DNA of 64,000 bases from the NCBI RefSeq assembly GCF_025836995.1, contig NZ_CP107546.1, forward strand, positions 2,976,001-3,040,000, written 5' to 3'. Both the position numbers and the translations under genes were made by a program. Of the stretch, positions 8,550 to 17,006 are shown in pieces. This DNA comes from Microbacterium sp. M28 (lineage in GTDB: Bacteria > Actinomycetota > Actinomycetes > Actinomycetales > Microbacteriaceae). Numbering within the stretch: position 1 is the stretch's first letter; the number at the start of each line of letters is the position of its first letter. The notes beneath the pieces are model-generated. The model made no database searches, was not told the origin of the DNA, and was given only the letters and a program-made list of their open reading frames with translations.

Positions 8550-9857
8550 TCAGTCGACCAGTTCGTTCAGCAGCGACAGCGCCTCATCCCAGGCGCCCTG
8601 CGTGTCGGTCTCGCCGCGGTCGAGCGCGCTCAGCGCAGGGCCGAAGACGTTCTCCTGGATGACCGAGTCATCCGGACCCTTGAACTGGGCGACGACGCCC
8701 TTCGCACGCTCGGCGAGGATGGCTCCGGTCGGAGCGGAGTTGAAGAACTCGTTCGGCGTCGCGTCGGCCGCGAGGGTCTCCTGCGCTTCGAGCGTCGACG
8801 GGAAGTTGCCCGCGGCGGTGGACTGCTTGACCTGCTGCTCGGGCTGCGTCAGCCAGTCGGCGAGCTCTGCGGCCGCCTCCTTGTGCTCCGAGCTCTCCGG
8901 GATGGACAGCCAGGCGCCACCCCAGTTCGCCGCTCCGCCGGGGAAGACGTCGGCGAAGTCCCAGCCGGTGGATGCGTCGCCGCCGCCGGCCTCGACCTGA
9001 CCCTGGACGACGCCCAGCATCCAGCCGGGGCAGACGAAGGTCGCGAAGGTGCCGTCGACGAACGACTTGCCGCCGTTCCAGTCCCATGCGGCCTGCGCGG
9101 CGGACTGGCCGCCCTCGGTGGCCGCGCCGAGCAGCTCGAAGCGCTCCTTGAGCAGGTCGTTGCCCTCGACGTTCAGTTCACCGTCGGCGGTGTAGTAACC
9201 CTCGTCGAGCTGGTTGACCATGGAGTTCCAGACGAAGCCGGAGTGGTCGTACCAGGCCTTGCCGGTCTTGTCGGTGTACTCCTGGCCGACCGCGAAGTAG
9301 TTCTCCCAGTCGCCGTTGAGAAGCTCGGCGACCGACTCGCGGTCGCTCGGGAGGCCGGCGGCCTCGAATGCGGCGCCGTTGTAGCAGATGCCGCTGGGCC
9401 CGATGTCGGTGCCGTAGCCGATCACGCGGCCCTCGGCATCCGTCGCCTGCTCGTACTTCCAGTCGACCCAGTCGCCCTTGCGTTCCTCGATGCCGTAGTC
9501 CTTCAGGTCGACGAACGTGTCGGAGACCTCCATGACGGCGCCGAGCCACCCTTCCTCGATCGCGACGATGTCGCTGAGGCCGGAGCCGGCGGCGATCTTG
9601 GTGAAGGCGTCGGTGCGGGCGTTGCCGCCGGTGTCGATGTTGGTCGCCTCGATGGTCACGTTCGGGTGCAGGTCCTCGTACTCCTTGTACAGGTCCTCGT
9701 AGCCGAAGGTGCCGAAGGTGGTGATGGTCAGCGTGACCTTCTCGTCCGAGCTCCCCTCGGCGGGTTCATTGCTTCCGGAGCAGCCGGCGAGAGCCAGTGC
9801 TGCGACGGAGGCGACGGATGCGGTGACCAGCATCCTGCGCGTGGCGCGTGCGTTCAC
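8550..9857 (-). CDS. cebE: Cellobiose-binding lipoprotein CebE
   Basis: A 435-residue family-1 solute-binding protein. It has a lipoprotein signal with positively charged start, hydrophobic core and lipobox LALAGC, so it is processed and lipid-anchored outside the membrane. An acidic Ser/Glu linker follows, then the binding domain (VTLTITTFGTFGYEDLYKEY, LSDIVAIEEG). It binds cellobiose or cellotriose and delivers it to CebFG. The start is a GTG at 9857 with AAGGAG 8 nt upstream. It is first in the operon and directly downstream of two CebR boxes. The sugar is inferred from the operator and the bglC partner. Confidence 0.88.
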   Translation of the reverse strand: MNARATRRMLVTASVASVAALALAGCSGSNEPAEGSSDEKVTLTITTFGTFGYEDLYKEYEDLHPNVTIEATNIDTGGNARTDAFTKIAAGSGLSDIVAIEEGWLGAVMEVSDTFVDLKDYGIEERKGDWVDWKYEQATDAEGRVIGYGTDIGPSGICYNGAAFEAAGLPSDRESVAELLNGDWENYFAVGQEYTDKTGKAWYDHSGFVWNSMVNQLDEGYYTADGELNVEGNDLLKERFELLGAATEGGQSAAQAAWDWNGGKSFVDGTFATFVCPGWMLGVVQGQVEAGGGDASTGWDFADVFPGGAANWGGAWLSIPESSEHKEAAAELADWLTQPEQQVKQSTAAGNFPSTLEAQETLAADATPNEFFNSAPTGAILAERAKGVVAQFKGPDDSVIQENVFGPALSALDRGETDTQGAWDEALSLLNELVD

Positions 9858-9910
9858 GGTGTCACTCCTTTGTGCGGAATCTGTTGCAGTGGTGTGGTGC
9901 TTCGGGATGC

Positions 9911-9960
9911 CGTGGGAGCGCTCCCACGATCTGAGCAGTCAGACTATGGGAGCGCTCCCA
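9911..9960. promoter_or_regulatory. Twin CebR boxes in front of cebE
   Basis: The 14-mer TGGGAGCGCTCCCA occurs twice, at 9913-9926 (inside an 18-bp perfect palindrome, 9911-9928) and at 9947-9960, with centres 34 bp apart. It is identical to the streptomycete CebR operator. The boxes lie 54-104 nt upstream of the cebE start. CebR (4024-5022) is the expected ligand-responsive repressor. Confidence 0.9.
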
Positions 9961-10040
9961 CGGATGTCAAGCCCGTTCGCCGCCGCGGTCCCCGGAGGTC
10001 TCCGCTGCCCTCCCACAGCGACGGAGGATACCCTTGGGCG

Positions 10041-10574
10041 GTGCCCTCCTCCCCCGCTCTTTCCCCCGCCCTCGCCCGCGCCGAGTCGCTGATCCGCAGC
10101 ATCCCGGACTACCCCGAGCCAGGCATCGTCTTCCGCGACATCACCCCGCTGCTGGCGGATGCCGAGGCGCTGCGTGCGACGACCGACGCGATCCTCGAGC
10201 CGTTCGCCGGGCAGTTCGACGTCGTCGCGGGCATCGAGGCGCGCGGATTCCTCCTCGCCGGTGCTGCGGCGATCGCCGCAGGCACGGGGCTCATCCCGAT
10301 CCGCAAGGCGGGCAAGCTCCCGCGCCCCGCCGCATCCATCGACTACGCGCTCGAGTACGGCACCGCCACGATCGAGATGCACGACGATCTTCCCGTCGGA
10401 TCCCGCGTGCTGCTGATCGACGACGTGCTCGCCACCGGTGGGACGCTCGCGGCGGGCCGCCAGCTCGTCGAGCGACTGGGCAGTCATGTCGCCGGCATCT
10501 CGGTGCTCTTCGAGATCGACGGCCTCGGCGGTCGCGAGGCGATCGGCGAGCTGCACACGGTGTTCCACTCCTGA
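10041..10574 (+). CDS. apt: Adenine phosphoribosyltransferase
   Basis: A cytoplasmic salvage enzyme of 177 residues that makes AMP from adenine and PRPP. It shows IPDYPEPGIVFRDITPLL, the adenine-site sequence GIEARGF and the PRPP-binding loop LLIDDVLATGGTL. The GTG start at 10041 is 6 nt after a TACCCT -10 box, so the mRNA may be leaderless; GGAGG at 10023-10027 is too far for good spacing. A much longer open frame upstream of this GTG is antisense to cebE and is not coding. It stands 33 nt ahead of the aldo/keto reductase, which has its own -10 box. Confidence 0.92.
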   Translation: MPSSPALSPALARAESLIRSIPDYPEPGIVFRDITPLLADAEALRATTDAILEPFAGQFDVVAGIEARGFLLAGAAAIAAGTGLIPIRKAGKLPRPAASIDYALEYGTATIEMHDDLPVGSRVLLIDDVLATGGTLAAGRQLVERLGSHVAGISVLFEIDGLGGREAIGELHTVFHS

Positions 10575-10607
10575 CCCGACTGCCCGTCGCACAGGTACCG
10601 TGGGAGC

Positions 10608-11600
10608 ATGCAGCAGCGCACCATCGGACGCACCGGCCGTGATGTCTCCGCCATCGGCCTCGGAACCTGGCAGCTCGGCGCCGACTGGGGCGCCGTGGAC
10701 GAGGGCGATGCGCGTGCCGTGCTCGACACATCGGTCGCGCACGGCGTCACACTCTTCGACACCGCTGACGTGTACGGCGACGGACGCAGCGAGTCGATCA
10801 TCGGGCGCTATCTCGGCGAGCGCCAGGATCATGGGATCACGGTGGCCACGAAGATGGGCCGGCGCGCCGAGCAGGCAGCGAGCAACTACACCCTCGAGAA
10901 CTTCCGGGAATGGACCGCACGCAGCCGCCGCAATCTCGGCGTCGACACGCTCGACCTCGTGCAGCTGCACTGCCCGCCGAGTGCGGTCATCGCCTCCGAC
11001 CGGACCTACGACGACCTCGACCGGCTGATCGACGAAGGCGCGATCTCGGCCTACGGCGTCTCGGTCGAGACCTGCGAACAGGCTCTCGCGGCGATCGCAC
11101 GCCCGAACGTGACGAACGTGCAGATCATCCTCAATCCGTTCCGCCTGAAGCCGCTGGACGAGGTTCTCCCAGCCGCCGCCGAAGCCGGCGTCGCGATCTT
11201 CGCCCGAGTGCCGCTCGCCTCCGGGCTGCTGAGCGGCACGTACTCCAGCGCGACGAGCTTCGCGGCCGATGACCGCCGCTCCTACAACCGGCACGGCGAG
11301 GCGTTCGATCGCGGCGAGACGTTCTCGGGCATCGACTACGAGGTCGGCCTGCGTGCGGCAGGCGAGCTCGCCGCCTCGTTGCCGGAGGGTGTTCCGCTCG
11401 CTGCGGCATCCCTCGCCTGGGTCGCGAGCCGCGCCGGCGTCACCAGCGTCATCCCCGGTGCACGCCGCCCCTCGCAGGCCGAGGGCAATGCCGGGGCCGC
11501 CGCACTTCTCGACGATGCGGAGTTCCTCGAGCACTTCGACTCCGCCGTGCGCGACGTGTACGACCGGATGCTCCGGGCCGCGATCCACCCGCAGTGGTGA
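10608..11600 (+). CDS. Aldo/keto reductase
   Basis: A 330-residue NADPH-dependent TIM-barrel oxidoreductase of the AKR superfamily. The catalytic Asp and Tyr are in LFDTADVYGDGRSE (about residues 45-58), the Lys in VATKMG (about 83) and the His in LVQLHCP (about 124). SVIPGARRPSQ near the C-terminus is the cofactor 2'-phosphate region. The substrate cannot be told from sequence. The ATG at 10608 is 6 nt after a TACCGT -10 box, so the transcript is probably leaderless, though GGGAG also lies there. The gene is unrelated in function to apt and purS on either side. Confidence 0.88.
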   Translation: MQQRTIGRTGRDVSAIGLGTWQLGADWGAVDEGDARAVLDTSVAHGVTLFDTADVYGDGRSESIIGRYLGERQDHGITVATKMGRRAEQAASNYTLENFREWTARSRRNLGVDTLDLVQLHCPPSAVIASDRTYDDLDRLIDEGAISAYGVSVETCEQALAAIARPNVTNVQIILNPFRLKPLDEVLPAAAEAGVAIFARVPLASGLLSGTYSSATSFAADDRRSYNRHGEAFDRGETFSGIDYEVGLRAAGELAASLPEGVPLAAASLAWVASRAGVTSVIPGARRPSQAEGNAGAAALLDDAEFLEHFDSAVRDVYDRMLRAAIHPQW

Positions 11601-11629
11601 CCGCTGACGCGCGAGGGCCGATCGGAGCC

Positions 11630-11666
11630 CGGGAAGGCCAGTAGACTGGCCGTGCCCGCCTTCCCG
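11630..11666 (+). promoter_or_regulatory. purSQ promoter with palindrome over the -10 box
   Basis: A TAGACT -10 box (11642-11647) lies inside a 16-bp palindrome, GGCCAGT-AG-ACTGGCC (11636-11651). A second inverted repeat, CGGGAAGG (11630-11637) with CCTTCCCG (11659-11666), overlaps its left arm and encloses it. An operator for a purine-responsive repressor is plausible but no regulator is known here. Confidence 0.5.
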
Positions 11667-11684
11667 CGACTTCCGGAGCCTCGA

Positions 11685-11933
11685 ATGCCCACCATCGTCG
11701 TCGACGTCATGCCCAAGTCCGAACTGCTCGACCCGCAGGGGAAGGCCGTCTCCGGAGCATTCGCCCGCATCGGAGTCGAGGGCTTCAGCGATGTCCGCAT
11801 CGGCAAGCGCTTCGAGCTCACGGTCGAGGGCGAGGTCACGGACGAACTGCTCGCCGAGGCCAAGCGCGTGGCCGAGGACGTGCTCTCCAACGCGGTGATC
11901 GAGGACGTCGTCGGCATCGAGGTCGTCGAATGA
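11685..11933 (+). CDS. purS: Phosphoribosylformylglycinamidine synthase subunit PurS
   Basis: An 82-residue protein, the normal size for PurS, with [21 protein letters not shown] at the start and the family motif [20 protein letters not shown]. PurS bridges PurL and PurQ in the three-part FGAM synthase of Gram-positive bacteria (fourth step of purine synthesis). The ATG at 11685 with a weak GGAG upstream is chosen; an upstream in-frame start at 11652 would add 11 residues and lies within the promoter hairpin. It overlaps purQ by 4 nt. purL is not next to it. Confidence 0.92.
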   Translation: MPTIVVDVMPKSELLDPQGKAVSGAFARIGVEGFSDVRIGKRFELTVEGEVTDELLAEAKRVAEDVLSNAVIEDVVGIEVVE

Positions 11934-12637
11934 GCATCCGGATCGGGGTCGTCACGTTCCCCGGTTCGCTGGACGACCGCGACGCGCAGCGCGCCGTGCG
12001 TCTCGCCGGCGCGGAGCCGGTCGCGCTGTGGCACGGCTCGCACGACCTCGAGGGCGTGGACGCCCTCGTCCTGCCCGGCGGGTTCAGCTACGGCGACTAC
12101 CTGCGCTCGGGCGCGATCGCGGCGCTGTCGCCGATCATGACCGAGGTCAAGCATGCCGCGGCGAAGGGCCTCCCCGTGCTCGGCATCTGCAACGGCTTCC
12201 AGATGCTCGTCGAGGCGCACCTGCTGCCCGGCGGCCTGATCCGCAACGACCACCAGCACTTCGTCCGCCGCGACCAGAAGCTGACGGTCGAGAACTCCGA
12301 CACCGCCTGGACCAACGCGTTCCGCACGGGGCAGGAGATCGTGATCCCGCTGAAGAACGGCGAGGGCGGCTACATCGCCTCCGAGGAGACGCTGGACCGT
12401 CTCGAGGGCGAAGGGCTCGTCGCGTTCCGCTACGCGGGCGTGAACCCGAACGGTTCGCTGCGCGACATCGCCGGCGTCACGAACGAGGCCGGGAACGTCG
12501 TCGGCCTCATGCCGCACCCCGAGCACGCCACCGAGCCCGGCTTTGGACCCGACACGGCAGCAGCCATGCGCAGCGGCATCGACGGACTGGACTTCTTCAC
12601 GAGCGCGATCGCCGCGGTCGCCCGCGTCGCCGCGTAG
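11930..12637 (+). CDS. purQ: Phosphoribosylformylglycinamidine synthase, glutaminase subunit PurQ
   Basis: A 235-residue class I glutamine amidotransferase that supplies ammonia for FGAM synthesis. It shows the oxyanion region [15 protein letters not shown], the nucleophile cysteine in LGICNGFQ and the His-Glu pair in GLMPHPEHA. It overlaps purS in ATGA, so both subunits are made together. The large subunit gene purL does not follow. Instead a convergent DUF1761 gene is 57 nt away, so purL must be elsewhere in the genome. Confidence 0.94.
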   Translation: MSIRIGVVTFPGSLDDRDAQRAVRLAGAEPVALWHGSHDLEGVDALVLPGGFSYGDYLRSGAIAALSPIMTEVKHAAAKGLPVLGICNGFQMLVEAHLLPGGLIRNDHQHFVRRDQKLTVENSDTAWTNAFRTGQEIVIPLKNGEGGYIASEETLDRLEGEGLVAFRYAGVNPNGSLRDIAGVTNEAGNVVGLMPHPEHATEPGFGPDTAAAMRSGIDGLDFFTSAIAAVARVAA

Positions 12638-12693
12638 GGAGCCCCGACTGTTCGTCGAGCCAGGACGAGGGACGGCGAGGGTCGGCTGCGGTC

Positions 12694-13122
12694 TCAGCCG
12701 AGCGCCGGTGGCCAGACGCCGATGATGAGCGCCATCACGGCGACCGTGACCAGTTCGTGCGCGATGTTCAGCGTCGTGAGGCGAGTCGGACGGCCCTCGA
12801 ACGCGTCGTGCGTGATGAACCGCGCACCGGTGAACCCGCCCCACAGCATGATCGCGGTCACGAACGTCGCCGAGAAGAACGAGCCCTGGTAGAAGTGCCA
12901 GGCGATCGCGGCGGCGCCGGCCAGCACCCAGGCGGTGCCGAAGCTCACGAGCACGGTCGTGACCATCGGCCACAGCGCACCGCGTGACGGGTTCTCCAGG
13001 TCGACGTCCGCGAGCTTCGCCCAGCGTCGCCCGAACACGTTCGGCGCGTACCAGATCGCACCGACGATCATGCTCGACACCGTCGCCAGCAGCACGGCCC
13101 AGTAGTTGATCTCGGGAATCAT
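12694..13122 (-). CDS. DUF1761 membrane protein
   Basis: A 142-residue protein with four predicted membrane helices. It begins MIPEINYWAVLLATVSSMIV and has the family-typical GAIWYAPNVFGRRWAKLA stretch, followed by helices around FGTAWVLAGAAAIAWHFY and WGGFTGARFITHDAF. The function of DUF1761 proteins is unknown. The ATG at 13122 follows a GAGGA Shine-Dalgarno; a longer frame upstream is antisense to the hydroxyacid dehydrogenase and not credible. It is convergent with purQ and divergent from the dehydrogenase, so it is a single-gene unit. Confidence 0.8.
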   Translation of the reverse strand: MIPEINYWAVLLATVSSMIVGAIWYAPNVFGRRWAKLADVDLENPSRGALWPMVTTVLVSFGTAWVLAGAAAIAWHFYQGSFFSATFVTAIMLWGGFTGARFITHDAFEGRPTRLTTLNIAHELVTVAVMALIIGVWPPALG

Positions 13123-13194
13123 CGCGGCATCCTCATCTCGAAGTGTGACTCCGACGCTACTCCGCGCGACGGCCGCGGGGATAGGCTCGAACGC

Positions 13195-14127
13195 GTGAGT
13201 CTCGTCGTCGCCGTTCCCACCGCCCGCATCGCCGAAGACATCGCGCCCGTCCCGGCGGGGGTGGAGGTGCACGTCTGGGACATGCAGTCGGACGCCCCGC
13301 GCGATCGCTTCGACATCGTCGTGCCTCCGTACATGAACGCCGGCGAGGTGCTCACTGCTCTGGACGGCGTGGACGTCGACCTGCTCCAGGGGCAGATGAT
13401 CGGCTACGAGGGCATCATCGACAAGATCCCGGCCGGCATCCGCTTCGCGAACGCGGCGACCGTGCACGAGACGGCGACCGGCGAGCAGGCCCTCGCGCTC
13501 ACGCTGGCCGCACAGCGGCACATCCCGGAGTTCGTCCGCTCCCAGGACCGCGGCGCATGGGAGCGGCTGTGGTCGCCCGGCCTCGCCGACCGCCGCGTCC
13601 TGCTGGTCGGCTTCGGCGGCGTCGGTCAGGCCGTGGCCGACCGTCTCGTCGGCTTCGAGGTCGACCTCACCGTCGTCGCACGCAGCGCACGGACGATCGA
13701 GCACGACCGCCTCGGCACCGTCGACGTGCACGCGATCGACGAGCTGCCCGCGCTGCTGCCGCAGGCCGAGATCGTGATCCTGGGCCTCCCCTACACTCCC
13801 GAGACCCGGCACCTCATCGATGACGCCGCACTGGCCGCGCTGCCCGATGGTGCGCTCATTGTGAACGTCGGACGCGGCGCCCTCGTCGACACCGACGCGC
13901 TGGTGGACCATGTGCGGCGCGGCCGCATCCGCGCGGCTCTCGACGTCGTCGACCCCGAGCCTCTGCCCGACGGACATCCGCTGTGGAGCCTCCCCGGCGT
14001 CCTGATCGCCCCGCACGTCGGCGGATCGTCCGACGCCATGCACCCTCGCATCGCGCGCGTCATCCGCACGCAGATCGAGCGGATGCTGACCGGAGAAGCG
14101 CCGATCAACCTCGTGCGCGAGGCCTGA
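13195..14127 (+). CDS. D-isomer specific 2-hydroxyacid dehydrogenase
   Basis: A 310-residue NAD(P)-dependent oxidoreductase of the D-2-hydroxyacid dehydrogenase family. The Rossmann motif is VLLVGFGGVGQAV (about residues 136-148). The catalytic Arg lies in VNVGRGALVDTDAL, the Glu in DVVDPEPLP and the His in IAPHVGG. The N-terminal substrate domain is shorter than in classical phosphoglycerate dehydrogenases and gives no substrate clue. The GTG at 13195 lies 7 nt after a TAGGCT -10 box (13182-13187), so the transcript is probably leaderless. It may be a glyoxylate/hydroxypyruvate-type reductase. Confidence 0.85.
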   Translation: MSLVVAVPTARIAEDIAPVPAGVEVHVWDMQSDAPRDRFDIVVPPYMNAGEVLTALDGVDVDLLQGQMIGYEGIIDKIPAGIRFANAATVHETATGEQALALTLAAQRHIPEFVRSQDRGAWERLWSPGLADRRVLLVGFGGVGQAVADRLVGFEVDLTVVARSARTIEHDRLGTVDVHAIDELPALLPQAEIVILGLPYTPETRHLIDDAALAALPDGALIVNVGRGALVDTDALVDHVRRGRIRAALDVVDPEPLPDGHPLWSLPGVLIAPHVGGSSDAMHPRIARVIRTQIERMLTGEAPINLVREA

Positions 14128-14156
14128 ACACCGTTCGACGCCGATGCTCGCGGAAC

Positions 14157-14177
14157 TGTAAGCGCTTGCAGTAGGCT
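14157..14177 (+). promoter_or_regulatory. LacI-type operator and -10 box of the alpha-glucosidase gene
   Basis: TGTAAGCGCTTGCA (14157-14170) is a LacI-family operator with a perfect AAGCGCTT core. A TAGGCT -10 box follows at 14172-14177, 6 nt before the ATG. A bound repressor would block the promoter. The LacI regulator at 15935-16939 is the likely partner. Confidence 0.7.
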
Positions 14178-14183
14178 CGTCGC

Positions 14184-15845
14184 ATGACTCAGCTTGAACA
14201 GTCCGCCGCACCCGGTGCCGAGTGGTGGCGCAGCGCCGTGATCTACCAGATCTACCCGCGATCCTTCGCGGATGCCTCCGGTGACGGCATCGGCGACCTC
14301 CCCGGCATCACGAGCCGCCTCGAGTCCCTCAAGGAACTCGGCATCGACGCCATCTGGCTGAGCCCGTTCATGACCTCTCCGCAGAAGGATGCCGGCTACG
14401 ACGTCGCCGACTACCGCGACGTCGACCCGATCTTCGGCACCCTCGCCGACTTCGACACGATGCTCGCCGAGGCGCACGCCCGCGGCATCCGGGTCATCGT
14501 CGACCTGGTCCCGAACCACTCGTCCGACCAGCACGTCTGGTTCCAACAGGCACTGAAGGCGGCGCCGGGGAGCCCCGAGCGCGCCCGCTACGTCTTCCGC
14601 GACGGCCGCGGCGAGAACGGCGAGCTGCCCCCGAACAACTGGGAGAGCGTCTTCGGCGGCGGCATGTGGGAGCGCATCACCGAGCCGGACGGCACGCCCG
14701 GCCAGTGGTACCTGCACATCTTCGACCCGACCCAGCCGGACTTCGACTGGACGAACGAGGAGGTCAAGGAGGAGTTCCGCTCGATCCTGCGCTTCTGGCT
14801 CGACCGCGGCGTCGACGGCTTCCGCGTCGACGTCGCGCACGGCATGGCCAAGCAGGCCGGACTCCCGGACTACGCTCCGGTCCCCGACGCCGACTCCATG
14901 GGCGGCGGCGAGGAGAACGTGCCGTACTGGGGTCAGGACGAGGTCCACGACATCTACCGCGACTGGCACCAGGTCCTCGCGGAGTACGACGGCGACCGCG
15001 CCCTGTGCGGCGAGGCCTGGCTGCCGACGCTGAAGAAGACGGCGCTCTGGGTGCGCCCGGACGAGATGCACCAGACGTTCAACTTCCCTTACCTGATGAC
15101 GCCGTGGGACGCGAAGCGACTCGGCTCCGTCATCCGCGAGTCGCTCGAGGAGTTCGGCAAGGTCGGCGCCCCCAGCACCTGGGTGCTCTCGAACCACGAC
15201 GTCGTCCGCCACGCGACCCGCCTCGCCCTCACGGCGGAGAACCCGCAGGGCGAAGGCATCGGCCCGCTGACGCCGAACAAGCCGGACACCGCGATCGGCC
15301 TCGCCCGTGGACGCGCGGCGACCACGCTCATGCTGTCGCTGCCCGGCTCGTCGTACCTGTACCAGGGCGAAGAACTCGGCCTGCCCGAGGCCACCGAGAT
15401 CCCCGACGAGTTCCGTCAGGATCCCACCTGGTTCCGCACCGAGGGCAAGCGCTACGGCCGCGACGGATGCCGCGTTCCGCTGCCGTGGGAGGCCGACGCC
15501 CCCGCGTTCGGCTTCAACGACACGGGCGCCTCCTGGCTGCCGCAGCCCGGTGAGTGGACGGCGTACGCCCGCGACGCCGAGGAGAAGGATCCGACGTCGA
15601 CGCTCGCGCTGTACAAGCAGCTGCTTCGTCTGCGCCGGGAGCACGACCTCGGTTCCGGATCCCTGGTCTGGGAGGATCTCGGAGCGGATGCCGTGGCCTT
15701 CCGCCGCGGTGACATCCACGTCGTGGCGAACCTCGGCGCAGAGCCCGTCGAGCTGCCTGCCGGCGCGACGTTCCTGGTGCAGAGCCAGCCGTTCGAGGGC
15801 ACGAGCCTCCCGGCCGACACCGCCGCCTGGTACACGCTGTCCTGA
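14184..15845 (+). CDS. Alpha-glucosidase, GH13
   Basis: A 553-residue intracellular GH13 hydrolase of the oligo-1,6-glucosidase/alpha-glucosidase group; no signal peptide. WWRSAVIYQIYPRSFADASG starts the barrel and DLVPNHSS is conserved region I. The nucleophile is Asp216 in GFRVDVAHG, the acid/base Glu277 in LCGEAWLP and the transition-state Asp339 in SNHDVVRH. It releases glucose from maltose, sucrose-like or isomaltose-like oligosaccharides; the linkage is not readable. The ATG is 6 nt from the -10 box, so the mRNA is leaderless. Its LacI regulator follows on the same strand behind a hairpin-rich gap. There is no transporter next to it. Confidence 0.9.
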   Translation: MTQLEQSAAPGAEWWRSAVIYQIYPRSFADASGDGIGDLPGITSRLESLKELGIDAIWLSPFMTSPQKDAGYDVADYRDVDPIFGTLADFDTMLAEAHARGIRVIVDLVPNHSSDQHVWFQQALKAAPGSPERARYVFRDGRGENGELPPNNWESVFGGGMWERITEPDGTPGQWYLHIFDPTQPDFDWTNEEVKEEFRSILRFWLDRGVDGFRVDVAHGMAKQAGLPDYAPVPDADSMGGGEENVPYWGQDEVHDIYRDWHQVLAEYDGDRALCGEAWLPTLKKTALWVRPDEMHQTFNFPYLMTPWDAKRLGSVIRESLEEFGKVGAPSTWVLSNHDVVRHATRLALTAENPQGEGIGPLTPNKPDTAIGLARGRAATTLMLSLPGSSYLYQGEELGLPEATEIPDEFRQDPTWFRTEGKRYGRDGCRVPLPWEADAPAFGFNDTGASWLPQPGEWTAYARDAEEKDPTSTLALYKQLLRLRREHDLGSGSLVWEDLGADAVAFRRGDIHVVANLGAEPVELPAGATFLVQSQPFEGTSLPADTAAWYTLS

Positions 15846-15850
15846 CGCAT

Positions 15851-15917
15851 CGAGAAACCACTCACCGCGCGAGAAACCACTTCCGAGATGGTTTCTCGCG
15901 CGGGAGATGGTTTCTCG
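15851..15917. repeat. Fourfold repeat forming a strong hairpin
   Basis: The word CGAGAAACCA occurs at 15851-15860 and 15870-15879 and inverted at 15889-15898 and 15908-15917. Direct copies are 19 nt apart on both sides. The inner pair extends to a perfect 15-bp stem (15865-15879 with 15889-15903) with a 9-nt loop. It follows the GH13 stop codon, so it can act as terminator, or as an attenuator before the LacI gene. Confidence 0.7.
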
Positions 15918-15934
15918 CCTGAGAGGAATGCACG

Positions 15935-16939
15935 ATGACGAGCATCGACGAGGTCGCGAAGCTGGCCGGAGTCTCCACGGCCACGGTCTCGCGCGCGCTG
16001 AGCGGCCGCGGACACGTGTCGGCGGCATCCCGCGAGCGCGTGCTGTCTGCCGCGAACAAGCTCGGCTACGTGGTGTCCTCGCGCGCGTCGTCGCTGGCCT
16101 CGGGGCGCACGCGCAACGTCGGCGTGGTCGTGCCGTTCCTCGACCGCTGGTTCTTCAGCACGGTGCTGTCCGGTGTCTCCAGCGCGCTCATGCGGCAGGG
16201 CTACGACATCACGCTCTACAACATCACCGCTGACCGCGACGTGCGCCGCGAGGTGTTCGCGACCGCTCTGCGCCGTCAGCGGGTCGACGCGATCATCGCC
16301 GTCTCGATCGAGCTCGACGAGGACGAGACGAGCCAGCTGCTCAGTCTCGGCCTGCCCGTCATCGCGATCGGCGGCCCCAACCCGCGGCTCGACACCCTCA
16401 CGGTCGATGATGTCGCGGTGGCCGAGCTCGCCACGCGGCACCTGCTGAGCCTCGGACACCGCGACATCGCGCACATCGGCGCGAACCCCGAGTTCGACCT
16501 CGACTTCCACATCCCCACCCAGCGTCGTCAGGGATTCGAGAAGGCACTGGCGGATGCCGGCATCCCGCTGAACCCCGCGTATCTGGAGCCGGCCGACTTC
16601 ACCGTCGAGGGCGGCTACCGCGCGGCGAAGCAGCTGCTCGGACGCCCAGGCCCTCGACCGACCGCGGTGTTCGCGGCATCCGACGAGATGGCGATCGGGG
16701 CGATCCTCGCCGCGCGCGACCTGGGCTTCCGCGTCCCGGAGGATCTGTCGATCGTCGGCATCGACGGCCACGAACTCGGAGAGTTCTTCCGTCTGTCGAC
16801 CGTCGACCAGTTCCCGATCGGGCAGGGCGAACTCGCCGCGGCTGCGGTGCTCGCGAAGCTCGAGGATGCCGCGCCCGCCGCCTCCCACGGAGCACTGCCG
16901 TACGAACTGATCGTGCGCGGAACGACCGCCCGGATCTGA
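15935..16939 (+). CDS. LacI family regulator of the alpha-glucosidase gene
   Basis: A 334-residue LacI/GalR protein. The helix-turn-helix and hinge (SIDEVAKLAGVSTATVSRAL, then LGYVVSSRASSLASG) are followed by a sugar-binding domain from about residue 60 (RNVGVVVPFLDRWFF, GHRDIAHIG, AVFAASDEMAIGA). The ATG at 15935 has GAGAGGA upstream. Its place directly after the GH13 gene, and the LacI-type operator in front of that gene, make it the probable local repressor with an alpha-glucoside as inducer. That link is inference. A repeat hairpin separates the two genes, so its expression may be partly independent. Confidence 0.85.
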   Translation: MTSIDEVAKLAGVSTATVSRALSGRGHVSAASRERVLSAANKLGYVVSSRASSLASGRTRNVGVVVPFLDRWFFSTVLSGVSSALMRQGYDITLYNITADRDVRREVFATALRRQRVDAIIAVSIELDEDETSQLLSLGLPVIAIGGPNPRLDTLTVDDVAVAELATRHLLSLGHRDIAHIGANPEFDLDFHIPTQRRQGFEKALADAGIPLNPAYLEPADFTVEGGYRAAKQLLGRPGPRPTAVFAASDEMAIGAILAARDLGFRVPEDLSIVGIDGHELGEFFRLSTVDQFPIGQGELAAAAVLAKLEDAAPAASHGALPYELIVRGTTARI

Positions 16940-17006
16940 TCAGCGGGATATCGGCATCCCGGCCCGCCGCTGGCACTGGGACCCGTGAGACCGCCATACT
17001 GGCCCG

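Noticed and set aside
8436..10040. Long open frame on the plus strand running into apt and antisense to cebE
   Set aside because: It shows no family similarity before the GTG at 10041 and mirrors cebE, a lipoprotein gene with clear signal and codon use. High-GC antisense frames of this size are common here.
15851..15917. CRISPR-like array
   Set aside because: Copies are only 10-15 nt, occur in both orientations and number four; no spacers of constant length and no cas genes.
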